A stretch of DNA of 23,389 bases from JAIVGV01 sp035295985. Its GTDB lineage: Bacteria > Acidobacteriota > Blastocatellia > Pyrinomonadales > Pyrinomonadaceae. Numbering within the stretch: position 1 is the first letter of the stretch; every line of letters begins with the position of its first letter. Positions 1 to 7,328 of this stretch are shown here, one piece after another. A program made the position numbers and the translations under genes. The notes beneath the pieces were generated by a model. That model did not search any database. It was not told where the DNA came from and saw only the letters and a list, made by a program, of their open reading frames with translations. The stretch spans positions 1 through 23,389 of the forward strand of contig DATHBT010000278.1 in assembly GCA_035295985.1 (NCBI GenBank), given 5' to 3'.

Positions 1-50
1 ATTCGACGATGACTGTGTCGAATGCCGGCGTCTCGTTCGAGCGGCGAGTC

Positions 51-98
51 AGCCCCTGCGGGCAGGGACAAGCCCCGCCCCTACAGTCGTTCCTACAG
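51..98. repeat. GC-rich intergenic palindromic element 3' of the AlkZ-related gene
   Basis: The element begins 19 bases past the stop of the minus-strand gene at 117. It contains a compact palindrome at 54-67 (CCCTGC, two bases, GCAGGG), a GC-rich arm reading AGCCCCGCCCCTACAG, and a short direct repeat CTACAGTC at 81-88 and 93-100. It looks like one copy of a dispersed intergenic repeat, but only one copy is in the window, so that is inference. A role as a 3'-end hairpin for the neighbouring gene is possible; no T-run follows. Confidence 0.35.
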
Positions 99-116
99 TC
101 CGCGTCCTTTCTCCAT

Positions 117-941
117 TTATTCCATCGCAGCCAGTCGCTTCTCGAAATCTTTCAGCTTGTAAACTCCTTCGGCGACGCGCTCGGCGTAGCCTTCGGCGAC
201 GAGGGCGCGGTTGCCTGTTCCGGCGTCGGGGCGGGAGAGGCCGGTCACTTTCGCCAGCTCGCCGCGCAGCGTCATCCCCGCCCCGTCGAGGAAGGCGCGT
301 GCCACCTCCTTGAGCGCGTCCACGCGCCGCACCTTCGCCTTAAGCTCATTGGGAAACCGCGCCTCCGCGAGCGTCCAGATGTAGGTGAACCAGGGCTCGT
401 AGAGCACGTCCTGCGGGACGACCTTCATCGCGCGCTGCAACTCGTCGAGCGCCTTCGTCTGCCGGCCCCGGTCGGCCATCTTCGCCGCCGCGCGCAGGTC
501 GCACGTCGCCATCTCCCACTCGCGGCGGAGGACTTTCAGCAGCGCGCGCGCGTCTTCAGACAGCCGCTCGCGCTCGCGCGCGCGCGGGACGCCCCACAGC
601 GCGTTGAAGTGCGGGACGAGGCGCGGGGCGACGAAGAGCGAGCGGTTCTTCGCGAGCTTCGCGTAATAGGCACGGCCGCGGCGCATGACCTCGTCCTTGA
701 TCGTCCAGGTCAGGCTGCTCTCCGGGTCTTTCTGCACGTTGCGCGGCATGTGCGCGTCGCGCCGGCCGCAGACGGCGACGTAGAGCGACGCGCCGGGCCG
801 GCGCGCGTCGGTCATCGCGGCGCAGAAGCCGGCGCGCTCGATCAAACGCTCGGCCCCTGCCGCGTCCTCGACGCGCCCCTCCGGCTCGCGCGCCCACATG
901 CGGTCGCGGAAGACTTCCACCTCCTCCGGCAGTGCGTTCAT
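117..941 (-). CDS. AlkZ-related / winged-helix protein, putative
   Basis: A soluble 274-residue protein with no signal peptide or membrane span. The start is ATG at 941, preceded by an AAGGGAAGG ribosome-binding stretch. The N-terminal half carries a segment around residues 76-100 (LTWTIKDEVMRRGRAYYAKL) followed by RSLFVAPRLVPHFNALWG. The middle is helical and rich in Arg, Lys and Glu. The last 60 residues, with LAKVTGLSRPDAGTGNRALV, look like a winged-helix DNA-binding fold. The overall pattern recalls proteins annotated as AlkZ-related, that is, relatives of the interstrand-crosslink glycosylase family YcaQ/AlkZ. It is shorter than true AlkZ (around 400 residues) and I cannot see the AlkZ catalytic QxQ or QxD motif, so glycosylase activity is doubtful. 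It may be a DNA-binding or regulatory relative. Neighbours give no functional link; the gene upstream on the same strand ends in its own terminator. Confidence 0.6.
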   Translation of the reverse strand: MNALPEEVEVFRDRMWAREPEGRVEDAAGAERLIERAGFCAAMTDARRPGASLYVAVCGRRDAHMPRNVQKDPESSLTWTIKDEVMRRGRAYYAKLAKNRSLFVAPRLVPHFNALWGVPRARERERLSEDARALLKVLRREWEMATCDLRAAAKMADRGRQTKALDELQRAMKVVPQDVLYEPWFTYIWTLAEARFPNELKAKVRRVDALKEVARAFLDGAGMTLRGELAKVTGLSRPDAGTGNRALVAEGYAERVAEGVYKLKDFEKRLAAME

Positions 942-1033
942 TGCCTTCCCTTTCAGGCCTGTTGGAGCTACGGCGCGGTGAGTTTATCAGAAGCGGCAAC
1001 TTCGGGCGGATATTGGATGGGAGCGACAAAGAA

Positions 1034-1127
1034 CTCACCACGGAGGCACAGAGGACACGGAGGGGGCACAGAGGAAGATATTCTGATCTCTGTGCTATCT
1101 CTGTGCCCTCTGTGCCTCCGTGGTGAG
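1034..1127. repeat. 94-bp inverted repeat of CACGGAGG/CACAGAGG units
   Basis: The two outer arms, 1034-1054 and 1107-1127, are perfect 21-bp inverted copies beginning CTCACCACGGAGGCACAGAG. An inner pair (GGGCACAGAG near 1064-1073 and its complement near 1097-1108) continues the stem, so nearly the whole element can fold into one long hairpin. Each arm is itself a run of 8-9-base units alternating CACGGAGG and CACAGAGG. It lies between two minus-strand genes, beyond the terminator of the upstream gene. No gene is present in 942-1234. Confidence 0.8.
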
Positions 1128-1152
1128 TGCGACTTGCGTCTCGCTCAAGCGA

Positions 1153-1201
1153 AGGGCACAAAAGAACGCGGCCGACGCCGGTCAAACTGGCATCGGCCGC
1201 G
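1153..1201 (-). terminator. Rho-independent terminator of the 658-residue secreted protein gene
   Basis: Read on the minus strand, about 33 bases past the stop at 1235, a GC-rich stem (1167-1182 against 1186-1201, 16 bp with two imperfect pairs and a three-base loop) is followed immediately by TTCTTTTGTG. Stem plus T-rich tail is the classic intrinsic terminator layout. Confidence 0.75.
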
Positions 1202-1234
1202 CTCGTTAAAGCAGGCCGTCAGGCGTTGACGCGC

Positions 1235-3211
1235 TTAGCGGTTGGGGCTGCTGGCGCGGATGGTCAACTCCGTGCCGGGCTGGAGTTCGAGGTCGTCGCG
1301 GCCCTGGACATAGACGGAGCCTGCGCCCGCGCCCGCGCCGAGGACAGCGCCGATGGCCGCACCCTTGCCGCCGCCGGCAATCGCGCCGATGATCGCGCCG
1401 ACCGCCGTGCCGATGGCCGTGCGCTGAACGGTGCGGTTCGTCTGGTTGTCGTCGCGCACCGTGCCCTCGTTATCGACGCTGACCGTCTCGCCGGCTGTCG
1501 TCCTCACGGACTCGACCCACCCGGCGAAGTTATAGGTGCGCCCGTCGCGCAGCCGGATGCGGTCGAAGTTGAAGGTGATCTGCGAGCGGCCCGCCACGCG
1601 GCCCGAACGATCCACGCCCGTGACGTGGCCCTCGATGACCGCGCCCTCGAACTGCGCCGGCTCGCGCACAGTCATAGTGAAGCGGTCGTTGTTCTGCGTG
1701 GTCTGCGTGCTCAACTGGCTGTTGAGCGTGGCGATGAGCGTCGTGCCGTTGGCGATGACGAAGTCGCCGCTGGTCGAAGTCCCGATGGTGGGCGAGCCGG
1801 CCGTGTACGGGCCCGCGCTGTTATAGACGTTCAGGTCTGCGACCTCGGACGTGCGCGTGTAGGTGTTCTGCACGACGACGGGGTTCGCGCCCAGACGCTC
1901 CGACCAGATTTCGCGCGTGACGCGAAGGCTCCGCCCGCCCTCGATAGGATCGAAGGTGACGGTGAAGTCGTTCTCGCGGAAGCCGGTCGAGCGGACGACG
2001 AGCCGGTCGCCGTTCAGGACGGAGCTGACGCGCGCCTGCATCCCGTTCGGGAGCTGTTCGGGGCGCTCGCGGCCGTCGGCGTCGAAGGTGGTCTGCGGGG
2101 CGCGCGAAGAGGCGATGGTCACCTGCGAGCCGCGCCGGTCGATGGCGAGCATCTCCGGCGACTCAAGCCGCTCGATGAGGCGCTCGTAAACGCGCTGCCG
2201 CTGGTTGGTCGGCAGGTTGGCCGTCGCCCGCTGGGCCACGGCGCGCGGGTCTTCGCTGCGGCTCACGTCGAGCCGGTAAGTGCCGGTCAGCCGGTTGGCC
2301 GCGTTCGTGCCGCCGGGGAAGCTGTTGACGGGGCCGGGCAGCGTGTTCGGGTTGTCCCAGTTCCACGCGACGCTGTAGGTCGAGGCCAACTCATTCAGGT
2401 CTGTGCGTAGCAGCGACCACTGGTTCTCCGCGCGCTGGTTCATGCGGTTGCGGCGCATGAAGCTGTCGATGAGCGTGGCCTGCCGCAAGACGTTCTCCAC
2501 GTCGCCGGCCACGGAAGTGCGGCTGCCGAAGCGCGAGCGCAGCGTGTCGGTCGCCTGCTCGAAGTCGCGGACGAAGCGGTTGATGTCGTCCTCTGTGCGC
2601 GTGCCGTCATAGCGCGTGCGGTCGAGCGAGCGGTCGAGGGCCGTGCGGAAGTTATCGGTGCGCGTCTCGATGCGCCGGATCAGCGTGTCGAGTTGCTGGT
2701 CGGTGACGCGGTAGGCGCGCTGCGAGCCGAAGACGGGGCCGCCCGTCATCGTGCCTGCCTGATCCCAGCGCCACGCGACGTTGTAGGCGCGCGCCAGGGC
2801 GTCGAGATCAGTGCGGACTAGCGTCCAGTCGCTCTGGACGCGCCCGCCGAGCCGGTTGGTGACGACGAACTGATCGATGAAGGCGGCCTGGCGGAGCACG
2901 TTCTCCACGTCGGCCGAGACGGACGCGCGGCGGTTGAAGCGGTCGCGCAGTTGATCGGTCGCGGCCTCGAAGTTCTGGATGAAGCGGTTGATCTCGTCCT
3001 CGCTCGCGGTGCCGTTGTAGCGGCTGCGGTCGAGGGCGAACGCGGCACTCTGTCGGAAGCGGTCGGCCGAGTTCTCGACGCGGCGGATGAGCGCGTCGAT
3101 CTGCCGGTCGGTCATCCGGTAGGCGCGCGTCTGGCCTTGCGCCGAGGTGATGCCGATGCTCGTCAGCGCAAGCATCAGCGCCACGGAAATGATCTGTCTA
3201 GCTCTGTTCAT
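1235..3211 (-). CDS. Secreted protein with two tandem helical modules, a VirB10-like beta region and a C-terminal glycine zipper
   Basis: 658 residues. The start is ATG at 3211, with GGAGGG eight bases upstream; a TTG five codons earlier in the same frame overlaps that ribosome-binding site and is not used. Residues 1-26 form a Sec signal peptide (hydrophobic SVALMLALTSIGITSA). Residues about 29-150 and 165-287 are two homologous copies, each running from RAYRxTDxQxDxLIRR through ExxINRF and DVENVLRQA to VAWxWD. Residues 308-465 are beta-rich. Residues 482-570 (FVIANGTTLIATL, then VIEGHVTGVDRSGRVAGRSQ) resemble the beta-barrel of VirB10/TrbI proteins. Residues 600-632 are an alternating Gly/Ala glycine zipper (YMGG-like) that may insert in or associate with a membrane. 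The role is unknown, probably cell envelope; the VirB10 likeness is my pattern reading, not a proven relation. The gene ends in its own terminator and appears monocistronic. Confidence 0.8.
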   Translation of the reverse strand: MNRARQIISVALMLALTSIGITSAQGQTRAYRMTDRQIDALIRRVENSADRFRQSAAFALDRSRYNGTASEDEINRFIQNFEAATDQLRDRFNRRASVSADVENVLRQAAFIDQFVVTNRLGGRVQSDWTLVRTDLDALARAYNVAWRWDQAGTMTGGPVFGSQRAYRVTDQQLDTLIRRIETRTDNFRTALDRSLDRTRYDGTRTEDDINRFVRDFEQATDTLRSRFGSRTSVAGDVENVLRQATLIDSFMRRNRMNQRAENQWSLLRTDLNELASTYSVAWNWDNPNTLPGPVNSFPGGTNAANRLTGTYRLDVSRSEDPRAVAQRATANLPTNQRQRVYERLIERLESPEMLAIDRRGSQVTIASSRAPQTTFDADGRERPEQLPNGMQARVSSVLNGDRLVVRSTGFRENDFTVTFDPIEGGRSLRVTREIWSERLGANPVVVQNTYTRTSEVADLNVYNSAGPYTAGSPTIGTSTSGDFVIANGTTLIATLNSQLSTQTTQNNDRFTMTVREPAQFEGAVIEGHVTGVDRSGRVAGRSQITFNFDRIRLRDGRTYNFAGWVESVRTTAGETVSVDNEGTVRDDNQTNRTVQRTAIGTAVGAIIGAIAGGGKGAAIGAVLGAGAGAGSVYVQGRDDLELQPGTELTIRASSPNR

Positions 3212-3707
3212 AACTCTTCCCTCCAAGTCTCGGAAATTGCCTTTGCCTTAACGTCAAACCCGCCCCGAAGCGGCGGCGGCTATTTGCCGCGCCCCGCGGC
3301 CGGTCTGCATGAGGGGGGAGTTTCGGAAGTTCCAAGGGAGAGCAGGAACCTTACGCCGCGCGCCTGCGCACGCGCGACGCCTGAGCCGCGGCCGGCCGGA
3401 TTGCCGGCCCGCAAAAAACTGGTTCACGCCCATGCGCATGCAGTTGCCGGCCAACTTTCCCCGAAAATTGGCCGCCTTCCTGACGCCGGGCGCAAAAAAA
3501 CCGTGTACAAAGATCGTCCAACTGTACGGCGATACGTATCATGCGGGTTCACGGCGGGACGCCGCACCCGCGGCTAAGTCCTTGCGTCGCAAGAAGTTGA
3601 AACATCCCCCGCGTTAACTGTGGCAATTGCCGTGCAACTGGCCGGGCGGCGCTGCCCGCGCCTCGTGCTATCCTTGGCGCAAATTCTTCCGCGAGAGGGT
3701 TTCCGGG
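3212..3707. other. 496-bp divergent intergenic region, no convincing gene
   Basis: It separates the divergent starts at 3211 (minus) and 3708 (plus). Open frames inside are Arg/Pro-rich and have no ribosome-binding sites, so I call no gene. On the minus strand TTGACG (complement of 3252-3257) is a good -35, but no matching -10 follows at 16-18 bases. A small hairpin at 3449-3473 pairs GGCCAACTTT with AAAATTGGCC around a five-base loop, with no T-run. The palindrome TTGCGTCGCAA near 3582-3592 could be a binding site. Promoters for both neighbours presumably lie here but cannot be fixed. Confidence 0.5.
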
Positions 3708-4148
3708 ATGAAAGACACAGCGGCCGTCGTCCTGCACGCGGGGGCGGATCTCTTCGTCGCCACCACGCCGAGCGGCCACGCGCAGGTGCTCGACACCGAC
3801 ACGACGCGCGCCGTCGCGGCCTCGCCGATGGAGCTGCTGCTCATCGCGCTGGGCGGCTGCACGGCCGTCGATGTCGTCTCGATCCTGAAGAAGAAGCGCG
3901 AGCGCGTGACCGGCTACCGCGTCGAGGTGCGTGGCGCGCGCCGCGACGAACACCCGCGCGCCTTCACGCGCATAGAGGTGCGACATATCCTGCGCGGCCA
4001 CAGCCTTTCCGAGCGCGCGGTGGCGCAGGCCGTCGAGCTGTCGGAGACGAAGTATTGCAGCGTCGCGGCGACGCTTCGGCCGACGGCCGAGATCGTCTCC
4101 ACTTTTGAAATCATCGAAGAGGGCGGTAGCGCGGCGAGCGCCTTGTGA
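3708..4148 (+). CDS. OsmC-family peroxiredoxin-like protein
   Basis: 146 residues, cytoplasmic. OsmC/Ohr-family proteins reduce organic hydroperoxides with two conserved cysteines. Here Cys51 sits in SPMELLLIALGGCTAVDV, the hallmark central helix of the family, and the second cysteine is Cys117 in ETKYCSVAATL. Length and motif spacing match the YhfA-type OsmC subgroup rather than Ohr. I chose ATG at 3708 because homology begins there with a family-typical N-terminus and GAGAGGG lies upstream; the frame stays open to 3627, but the added residues (MPCNWPGG...) look like translated intergenic sequence. The next gene, 106 bases on, encodes a metallothionein, so the two may serve metal or oxidative stress together, though that one seems to have its own promoter. 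Confidence 0.88.
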   Translation: MKDTAAVVLHAGADLFVATTPSGHAQVLDTDTTRAVAASPMELLLIALGGCTAVDVVSILKKKRERVTGYRVEVRGARRDEHPRAFTRIEVRHILRGHSLSERAVAQAVELSETKYCSVAATLRPTAEIVSTFEIIEEGGSAASAL

Positions 4149-4182
4149 AGTTAGCGGTCTCCCTGGTCGTGCGTTATAAAAA

Positions 4183-4212
4183 GTGACGGGGCGGCGCGCA
4201 AGCTGTTAGAAT
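4183..4212 (+). promoter_or_regulatory. Candidate sigma70-type promoter for the metallothionein gene
   Basis: A -35 box GTGACG (4183-4188), an 18-base spacer and a -10 box TAGAAT (4207-4212, five of six consensus) lie upstream of the small gene and would give a leader of about 36 bases. A second possible -10, TATAAA at 4175-4180, has a weaker -35 (TTAGCG, 4151-4156). The surrounding DNA is notably more AT-rich than the flanks. I see no clear metal-regulator operator. Confidence 0.35.
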
Positions 4213-4254
4213 GCCGCCCGTCCCAACCGAACCCCGAACGGAGGAATTTTTTAG

Positions 4255-4401
4255 ATGGCCGACGATACCCGGAAGCAATGTGCCCACCCCGGCTGCCTGT
4301 GCCCGGCGGACGAGGACAGCAAGTATTGCAGCGCCTACTGCCAGGGCGCGGGCGACAACGCCGAAATGTTGTGCGACTGCGGCTGCCCGACCTGCCAGTA
4401 A
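4255..4401 (+). CDS. Bacterial metallothionein-like small Cys-rich protein
   Basis: A 48-residue protein starting at ATG 4255, with a strong GGAGGAA ribosome-binding site about nine bases upstream. Nine residues are cysteine: C9, C14, C16, C25, C29, C40, C42, C44, C47, plus H11. The order CAHPGCLC, then KYCSAYC, then CDCGCPTC follows the layout of prokaryotic metallothioneins such as SmtA/BmtA (Pfam Metallothio_Pro), which bind zinc, cadmium or copper in a metal-thiolate cluster in the cytoplasm. The family's usual size is 45-60 residues. Related sequences I recall often have a histidine where this one has C44. It lies between the OsmC-family and lytic transglycosylase genes and has its own candidate promoter and a strong terminator, so it is probably a monocistronic stress gene. 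Confidence 0.88.
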   Translation: MADDTRKQCAHPGCLCPADEDSKYCSAYCQGAGDNAEMLCDCGCPTCQ

Positions 4402-4419
4402 GAGCATCAAACGAACGAC

Positions 4420-4480
4420 GAGCCGGCTGCCGTCTCCCCCGCCCGCCGCGCGTGGAGCGTCAGCCGGCTCTCACTTTTCC
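4420..4480 (+). terminator. Terminator of the metallothionein gene
   Basis: A perfect 10-bp stem, GAGCCGGCTG (4420-4429) with CAGCCGGCTC (4461-4470), starts 19 bases after the stop codon and is followed by TCACTTTTCC. The 31-base loop is long, but the stem and T-rich tail fit an intrinsic terminator. It isolates the small gene from the downstream lytic transglycosylase. Confidence 0.65.
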
Positions 4481-4541
4481 CGCCGCGCGGGGCAGAAACT
4501 TCTAACGACTCGCGCGCGGCCGCAGTCATAAAACTATCGCC

Positions 4542-6092
4542 TTGCGATCACGAAACAGGATGCTGACGAACGCGACGCTCACGCTCTCCACGCTGCTCCC
4601 GGCGCTGGCCCTCGGCCTCGCCTGCCTCGCGCCCGCGCCGTCGAACACGGCTGCGAACGCGCCGGCCGACGCCGTCCTGTCGTCGTCGCCCCTCGCCTCG
4701 GAAGCGCCGGCCGACCCCGCCGCTCTCGATCCGCAGGCGACCGACAGCGCGCTCGCCGAGGTTCGACGGCTCGACCGTCAGGGGCGCAACGCGGGCGGCG
4801 AACTCGCGGAGCTTTCCCCGCAGGAGCACATGCGCCGCGCCGCCGTCTATCATGGCAACCGCGCCTTCGAGGAGGCCCGCGCGCACTGGAACGCGCTCAT
4901 CGCACGCAACCCGCGCGACGCGAACGTCCCGGCCGCGCTCTTCGGCCTCGGGCGCTCGCTCTATCAGGAGCGGCGCTACGAGGAGGCGCTCCCCTTCTTC
5001 GAGCGGCTGGGCCGCGAGTTCATCGACCAGAAGGACGGGCGCGAGGGCTTCTACTACGTCGCCGCGACCCTGCTCCGCCTCGGCCGCCCGGCCGATGCCG
5101 CCGCGCGCTACGCGGAGTACGCCGAGAAATTCCCCGCGGGCGAGCGCGTCGAGGCCGCCTACCTGAACGCCGTGGATAGTTGGCGCGAGGCCGGCCGCAA
5201 CGCCGAGGCCATCGACTGGGTCGGGCGCACGCGCGAACGCTTCCGCGGCAAAGTAGCCGACACGAACGCCCTCTTCGCCCGCCTGCGCCTCGATGTTGCC
5301 GCCTCCGACTGGCCCTCGGCCCTCGGCGCGGCCGACGAGCTACGCACGAAGTCGCTGCCCACGAACTACCAGATGAACGGCCCGCAGACCTCCCAGCACG
5401 AGGTCGCCTACCTGCGCGCCTTCAGCCTCGAACAGTCGAAGCAGAAGGAGCAGGCCGCCGCCGCCTACCAGTCGATCCCCGACCGCGCTTCGAGCTACCA
5501 CGGCTGGCTCGCCACCGAGCGCCTGAGGAAGTTGGGCGACGCCGCGAAACGAACGGCCGACGCGCGCACGTCGTCAGTCCGCTCAGAGATCAGCGCCGCC
5601 GCGTCGCAATACCCCGCGCCGCACCGCGAGATTCTGTTGAAGGCGGTCAGGGGAAAGGATGTCGATCCGCGTTTCGTGCTCGCGATCATGAGGCAGGAGA
5701 GCGGCTTCAAGGCGGGCGCGCGCTCGCCGGCCGGCGCGCGCGGCCTGCTGCAACTGACGATTGACCTCGCCAACAAGTACGCGGCCAAAGCCGGCTTCAA
5801 CTCCGTGAGAGAGGACGATCTCTACCGGCCCGAGGTCAACATCCCCATCGGCGTCGAGTACCTGGCCGACCTCTACGGTATGTTCCCCGGCCTCTACGAG
5901 GCGGTCGCCGCCTCCTACAATGGCGGCGAAGACAACGTCGTCCGCTGGGTGCGCCGCGCCGCCCACAAGGACGCGGGCGTCTTCACCTCTGAGATCGGCT
6001 TCGCCGAGTCGAAGGACTACGCCATGAAGGTGCTGGCGAACTACCGCGCCTACAAGGCGCTCTACACGTCCGATCTGAAGCCGCAACGCTGA
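4542..6092 (+). CDS. Exported lytic transglycosylase, TPR plus SLT (LysM-less, Slt-like)
   Basis: 516 residues from TTG 4542. ATG 4560 (residue 7) is the other possible start; I prefer the longer form because Arg2, Arg4 and Arg6 give the signal peptide its positive n-region, but neither start has a clear ribosome-binding site. A hydrophobic segment ends at LGLAC, a weak lipobox, so this may be a lipoprotein. Residues about 90-330 are TPR-like helical repeats (AALFGLGRSLYQERRYEEAL). Residues about 360-505 are an SLT domain (GH23 fold) that cleaves peptidoglycan glycan strands to 1,6-anhydro-muropeptides. The catalytic Glu is E386 in IMRQESGF, followed by SPAGARGLLQL and AASYNGGEDNVVRW. The domain order matches soluble lytic transglycosylase Slt70 in smaller form. 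Likely role: wall turnover in the periplasm. It is followed by a palindromic element that faces a convergent gene. Confidence 0.9.
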   Translation: MRSRNRMLTNATLTLSTLLPALALGLACLAPAPSNTAANAPADAVLSSSPLASEAPADPAALDPQATDSALAEVRRLDRQGRNAGGELAELSPQEHMRRAAVYHGNRAFEEARAHWNALIARNPRDANVPAALFGLGRSLYQERRYEEALPFFERLGREFIDQKDGREGFYYVAATLLRLGRPADAAARYAEYAEKFPAGERVEAAYLNAVDSWREAGRNAEAIDWVGRTRERFRGKVADTNALFARLRLDVAASDWPSALGAADELRTKSLPTNYQMNGPQTSQHEVAYLRAFSLEQSKQKEQAAAAYQSIPDRASSYHGWLATERLRKLGDAAKRTADARTSSVRSEISAAASQYPAPHREILLKAVRGKDVDPRFVLAIMRQESGFKAGARSPAGARGLLQLTIDLANKYAAKAGFNSVREDDLYRPEVNIPIGVEYLADLYGMFPGLYEAVAASYNGGEDNVVRWVRRAAHKDAGVFTSEIGFAESKDYAMKVLANYRAYKALYTSDLKPQR

Positions 6093-6128
6093 GCTTTCGT
6101 TCCGCCGGCACTCGTTAAAGCCGCGCAG

Positions 6129-6225
6129 GTAAGCCGTGACGGGTGACGGGATAGTAACGTAAGTCGTAAACCGTGACGGGTGACAGGCAAAACGGTCGTC
6201 TTGCCTGTCACCCGTCACGGTTTAC
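6129..6225. repeat. Palindromic heptamer-repeat element, perfect 25-bp arms
   Basis: Arms 6166-6190 and 6201-6225 are perfect 25-bp inverted copies around a 10-base loop. The left arm reads as heptamers GTAAACC, GTGACGG, GTGACAG; an extra direct copy sits just upstream at 6129-6149 (GTAAGCC, GTGACGG, GTGACGG). It fills the gap between convergent genes ending at 6092 and 6239 and could act as a bidirectional terminator or 3'-end stabiliser, although no T-run follows on either side. Confidence 0.85.
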
Positions 6226-6238
6226 CGTTCACGGCCTT

Positions 6239-7165
6239 TCATGGCTCCGGGCTGAAGCGGCCGTCCTCGAAACCGCGGGCGCGCTCGCGGCGGCGCAGGG
6301 CGTCGCGCGCGGTGTGCGGGCGCGGGAGGATGCCGAGGCGGACGAGCGCCGGGCGGTACTCGTAGCGGATCACGACTTCGGCCGATGGGCTGCGTTCGAG
6401 ATCGAGGTTGACGAAGCGCACGTCGTGGCCGACGGAGCGGCCCATGCCCGTCGCCGCGTAGTCCTCGTCGGCGGGCGCTACGTCGCGCGAGCCTGACTGC
6501 GCTCGGTTCTCGGCGCGCGCGGGTGGTGAGGACTGGGGCAAACTTTGTTGGGTCGAACTCTCTTTGCCTTCCCCGCCCTCCGCGCGGGGCGTGCCGAGCG
6601 GGTAGGGGCGGGGCGGGCGCGGCGTGACGTCGGAGTAGCTCGCGCGCTCGCGGAAGAAGACGGCCGAGATGAGGCCGATGTCTTCGGGGCGACCGAGTTT
6701 GTTGGCGTAGGAGTCGCGCTCGTCCGTGAAGTAGAAGCGGCGCGCGCGCGCGCGGCTGACCTGCCAGCCGGAGATCGTGATCGTGCCGTAGGGCTGGATG
6801 ACCCACTTGCTCGAATCCCATGCGGTCGAGCGGCGCGCGTCGATGCTGTTCAGGCCGTCAACCGAGAGCGCGACGGCGACCCTGACCGGCAAAGGGTTGC
6901 GCACGCGGATCGCATACTCCTCGCCGCGCAGCGCCTCCACGTAGAGCCGCCCGCGCGCCGGGTATTTTTCCAGCGGCACGCCCCCAACCAGCACCTCGAC
7001 CTCGAAAGGCTCGTAACGGACGGGCCGCCGCGACTCCTGCTGCCACGAACTCTCCGGCCTGTTCCCCTCAGTTCCCCGCGGCCCACTGTCCGCCAGCGCG
7101 GGCGACCGGACGACTCCCGCAAGCAGCGCCAGCGACAGCGGCGCGGCGATCAACAGTCTCCTCAT
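6239..7165 (-). CDS. Secreted conserved protein of unknown function
   Basis: 308 residues. The start is ATG 7165, with GGAGG eight bases upstream; the open frame runs further to 7342, but that stretch lies in the divergent promoter region and lacks coding character. Residues 1-26 are a Sec signal peptide (MRRLLIAAPLSLALLAG, cleavage near ALA-DS). Residues about 55-185 form the conserved part: VEVLVGGVPLEKY, then YAIRVRNPLPVRVAVALSVD, GLNSIDAR, SKWVIQPYGTITISGWQVS, RRFYFTD. This looks like a beta-sandwich, and I have seen similar cores in uncharacterised proteins of several phyla, but I know no function. Residues about 190-270 are Pro/Ser-rich and disordered; the last 40 are Arg-rich. Probably periplasmic or surface. 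It is divergent from the 53-residue membrane protein gene. Confidence 0.75.
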   Translation of the reverse strand: MRRLLIAAPLSLALLAGVVRSPALADSGPRGTEGNRPESSWQQESRRPVRYEPFEVEVLVGGVPLEKYPARGRLYVEALRGEEYAIRVRNPLPVRVAVALSVDGLNSIDARRSTAWDSSKWVIQPYGTITISGWQVSRARARRFYFTDERDSYANKLGRPEDIGLISAVFFRERASYSDVTPRPPRPYPLGTPRAEGGEGKESSTQQSLPQSSPPARAENRAQSGSRDVAPADEDYAATGMGRSVGHDVRFVNLDLERSPSAEVVIRYEYRPALVRLGILPRPHTARDALRRRERARGFEDGRFSPEP

Positions 7166-7253
7166 CCTTCGCTCCTCCCAAAAAAATTCCGGGGCACGAG
7201 ATGTGAACGCCGCGGGCCGCCCTTTCTTGCGCGGTCGCCGGAAATCCATGCGC

Positions 7254-7282
7254 TTGCGGGGGCTTCCGCCGGGCCATAAACT
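7254..7282 (+). promoter_or_regulatory. Candidate promoter for the 53-residue membrane protein
   Basis: TTGCGG (7254-7259), a 17-base spacer and TAAACT (7277-7282) form a weak sigma70-like pair that would give a leader of about 40 bases before GTG 7329. The fit is only partial in both boxes. Confidence 0.3.
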
Positions 7283-7328
7283 GCACACGCGCCGAACGAT
7301 CCACGGATTTGCAGACAGGAGACCCCCC

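Noticed and set aside
1127..2410. Long plus-strand frames opposite the secreted 658-residue protein, and similar long frames opposite other genes (for example 12605-13831, 14075-15439, 19950-21386, 21618-22865)
   Set aside because: They are Arg/Ala/Gly-rich shadows produced by high GC at third codon positions; the opposite strand in each case has clear family motifs and a proper start.
3449..3473. Hairpin GGCCAACTTT / AAAATTGGCC as a terminator
   Set aside because: It lies between divergent genes, with no gene ending nearby and no T-run.
3309..3617. 102-residue plus-strand frame in the 3212-3707 gap
   Set aside because: No ribosome-binding site, Arg/Pro-rich composition, and no recognisable motif; it looks like translated intergenic sequence.
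4049..4337. Shared 13-base word AAGTATTGCAGCG in the OsmC-family and metallothionein genes, considered as a duplication
   Set aside because: It encodes KYCS in both by coincidence of two unrelated conserved motifs; no similarity extends beyond it.
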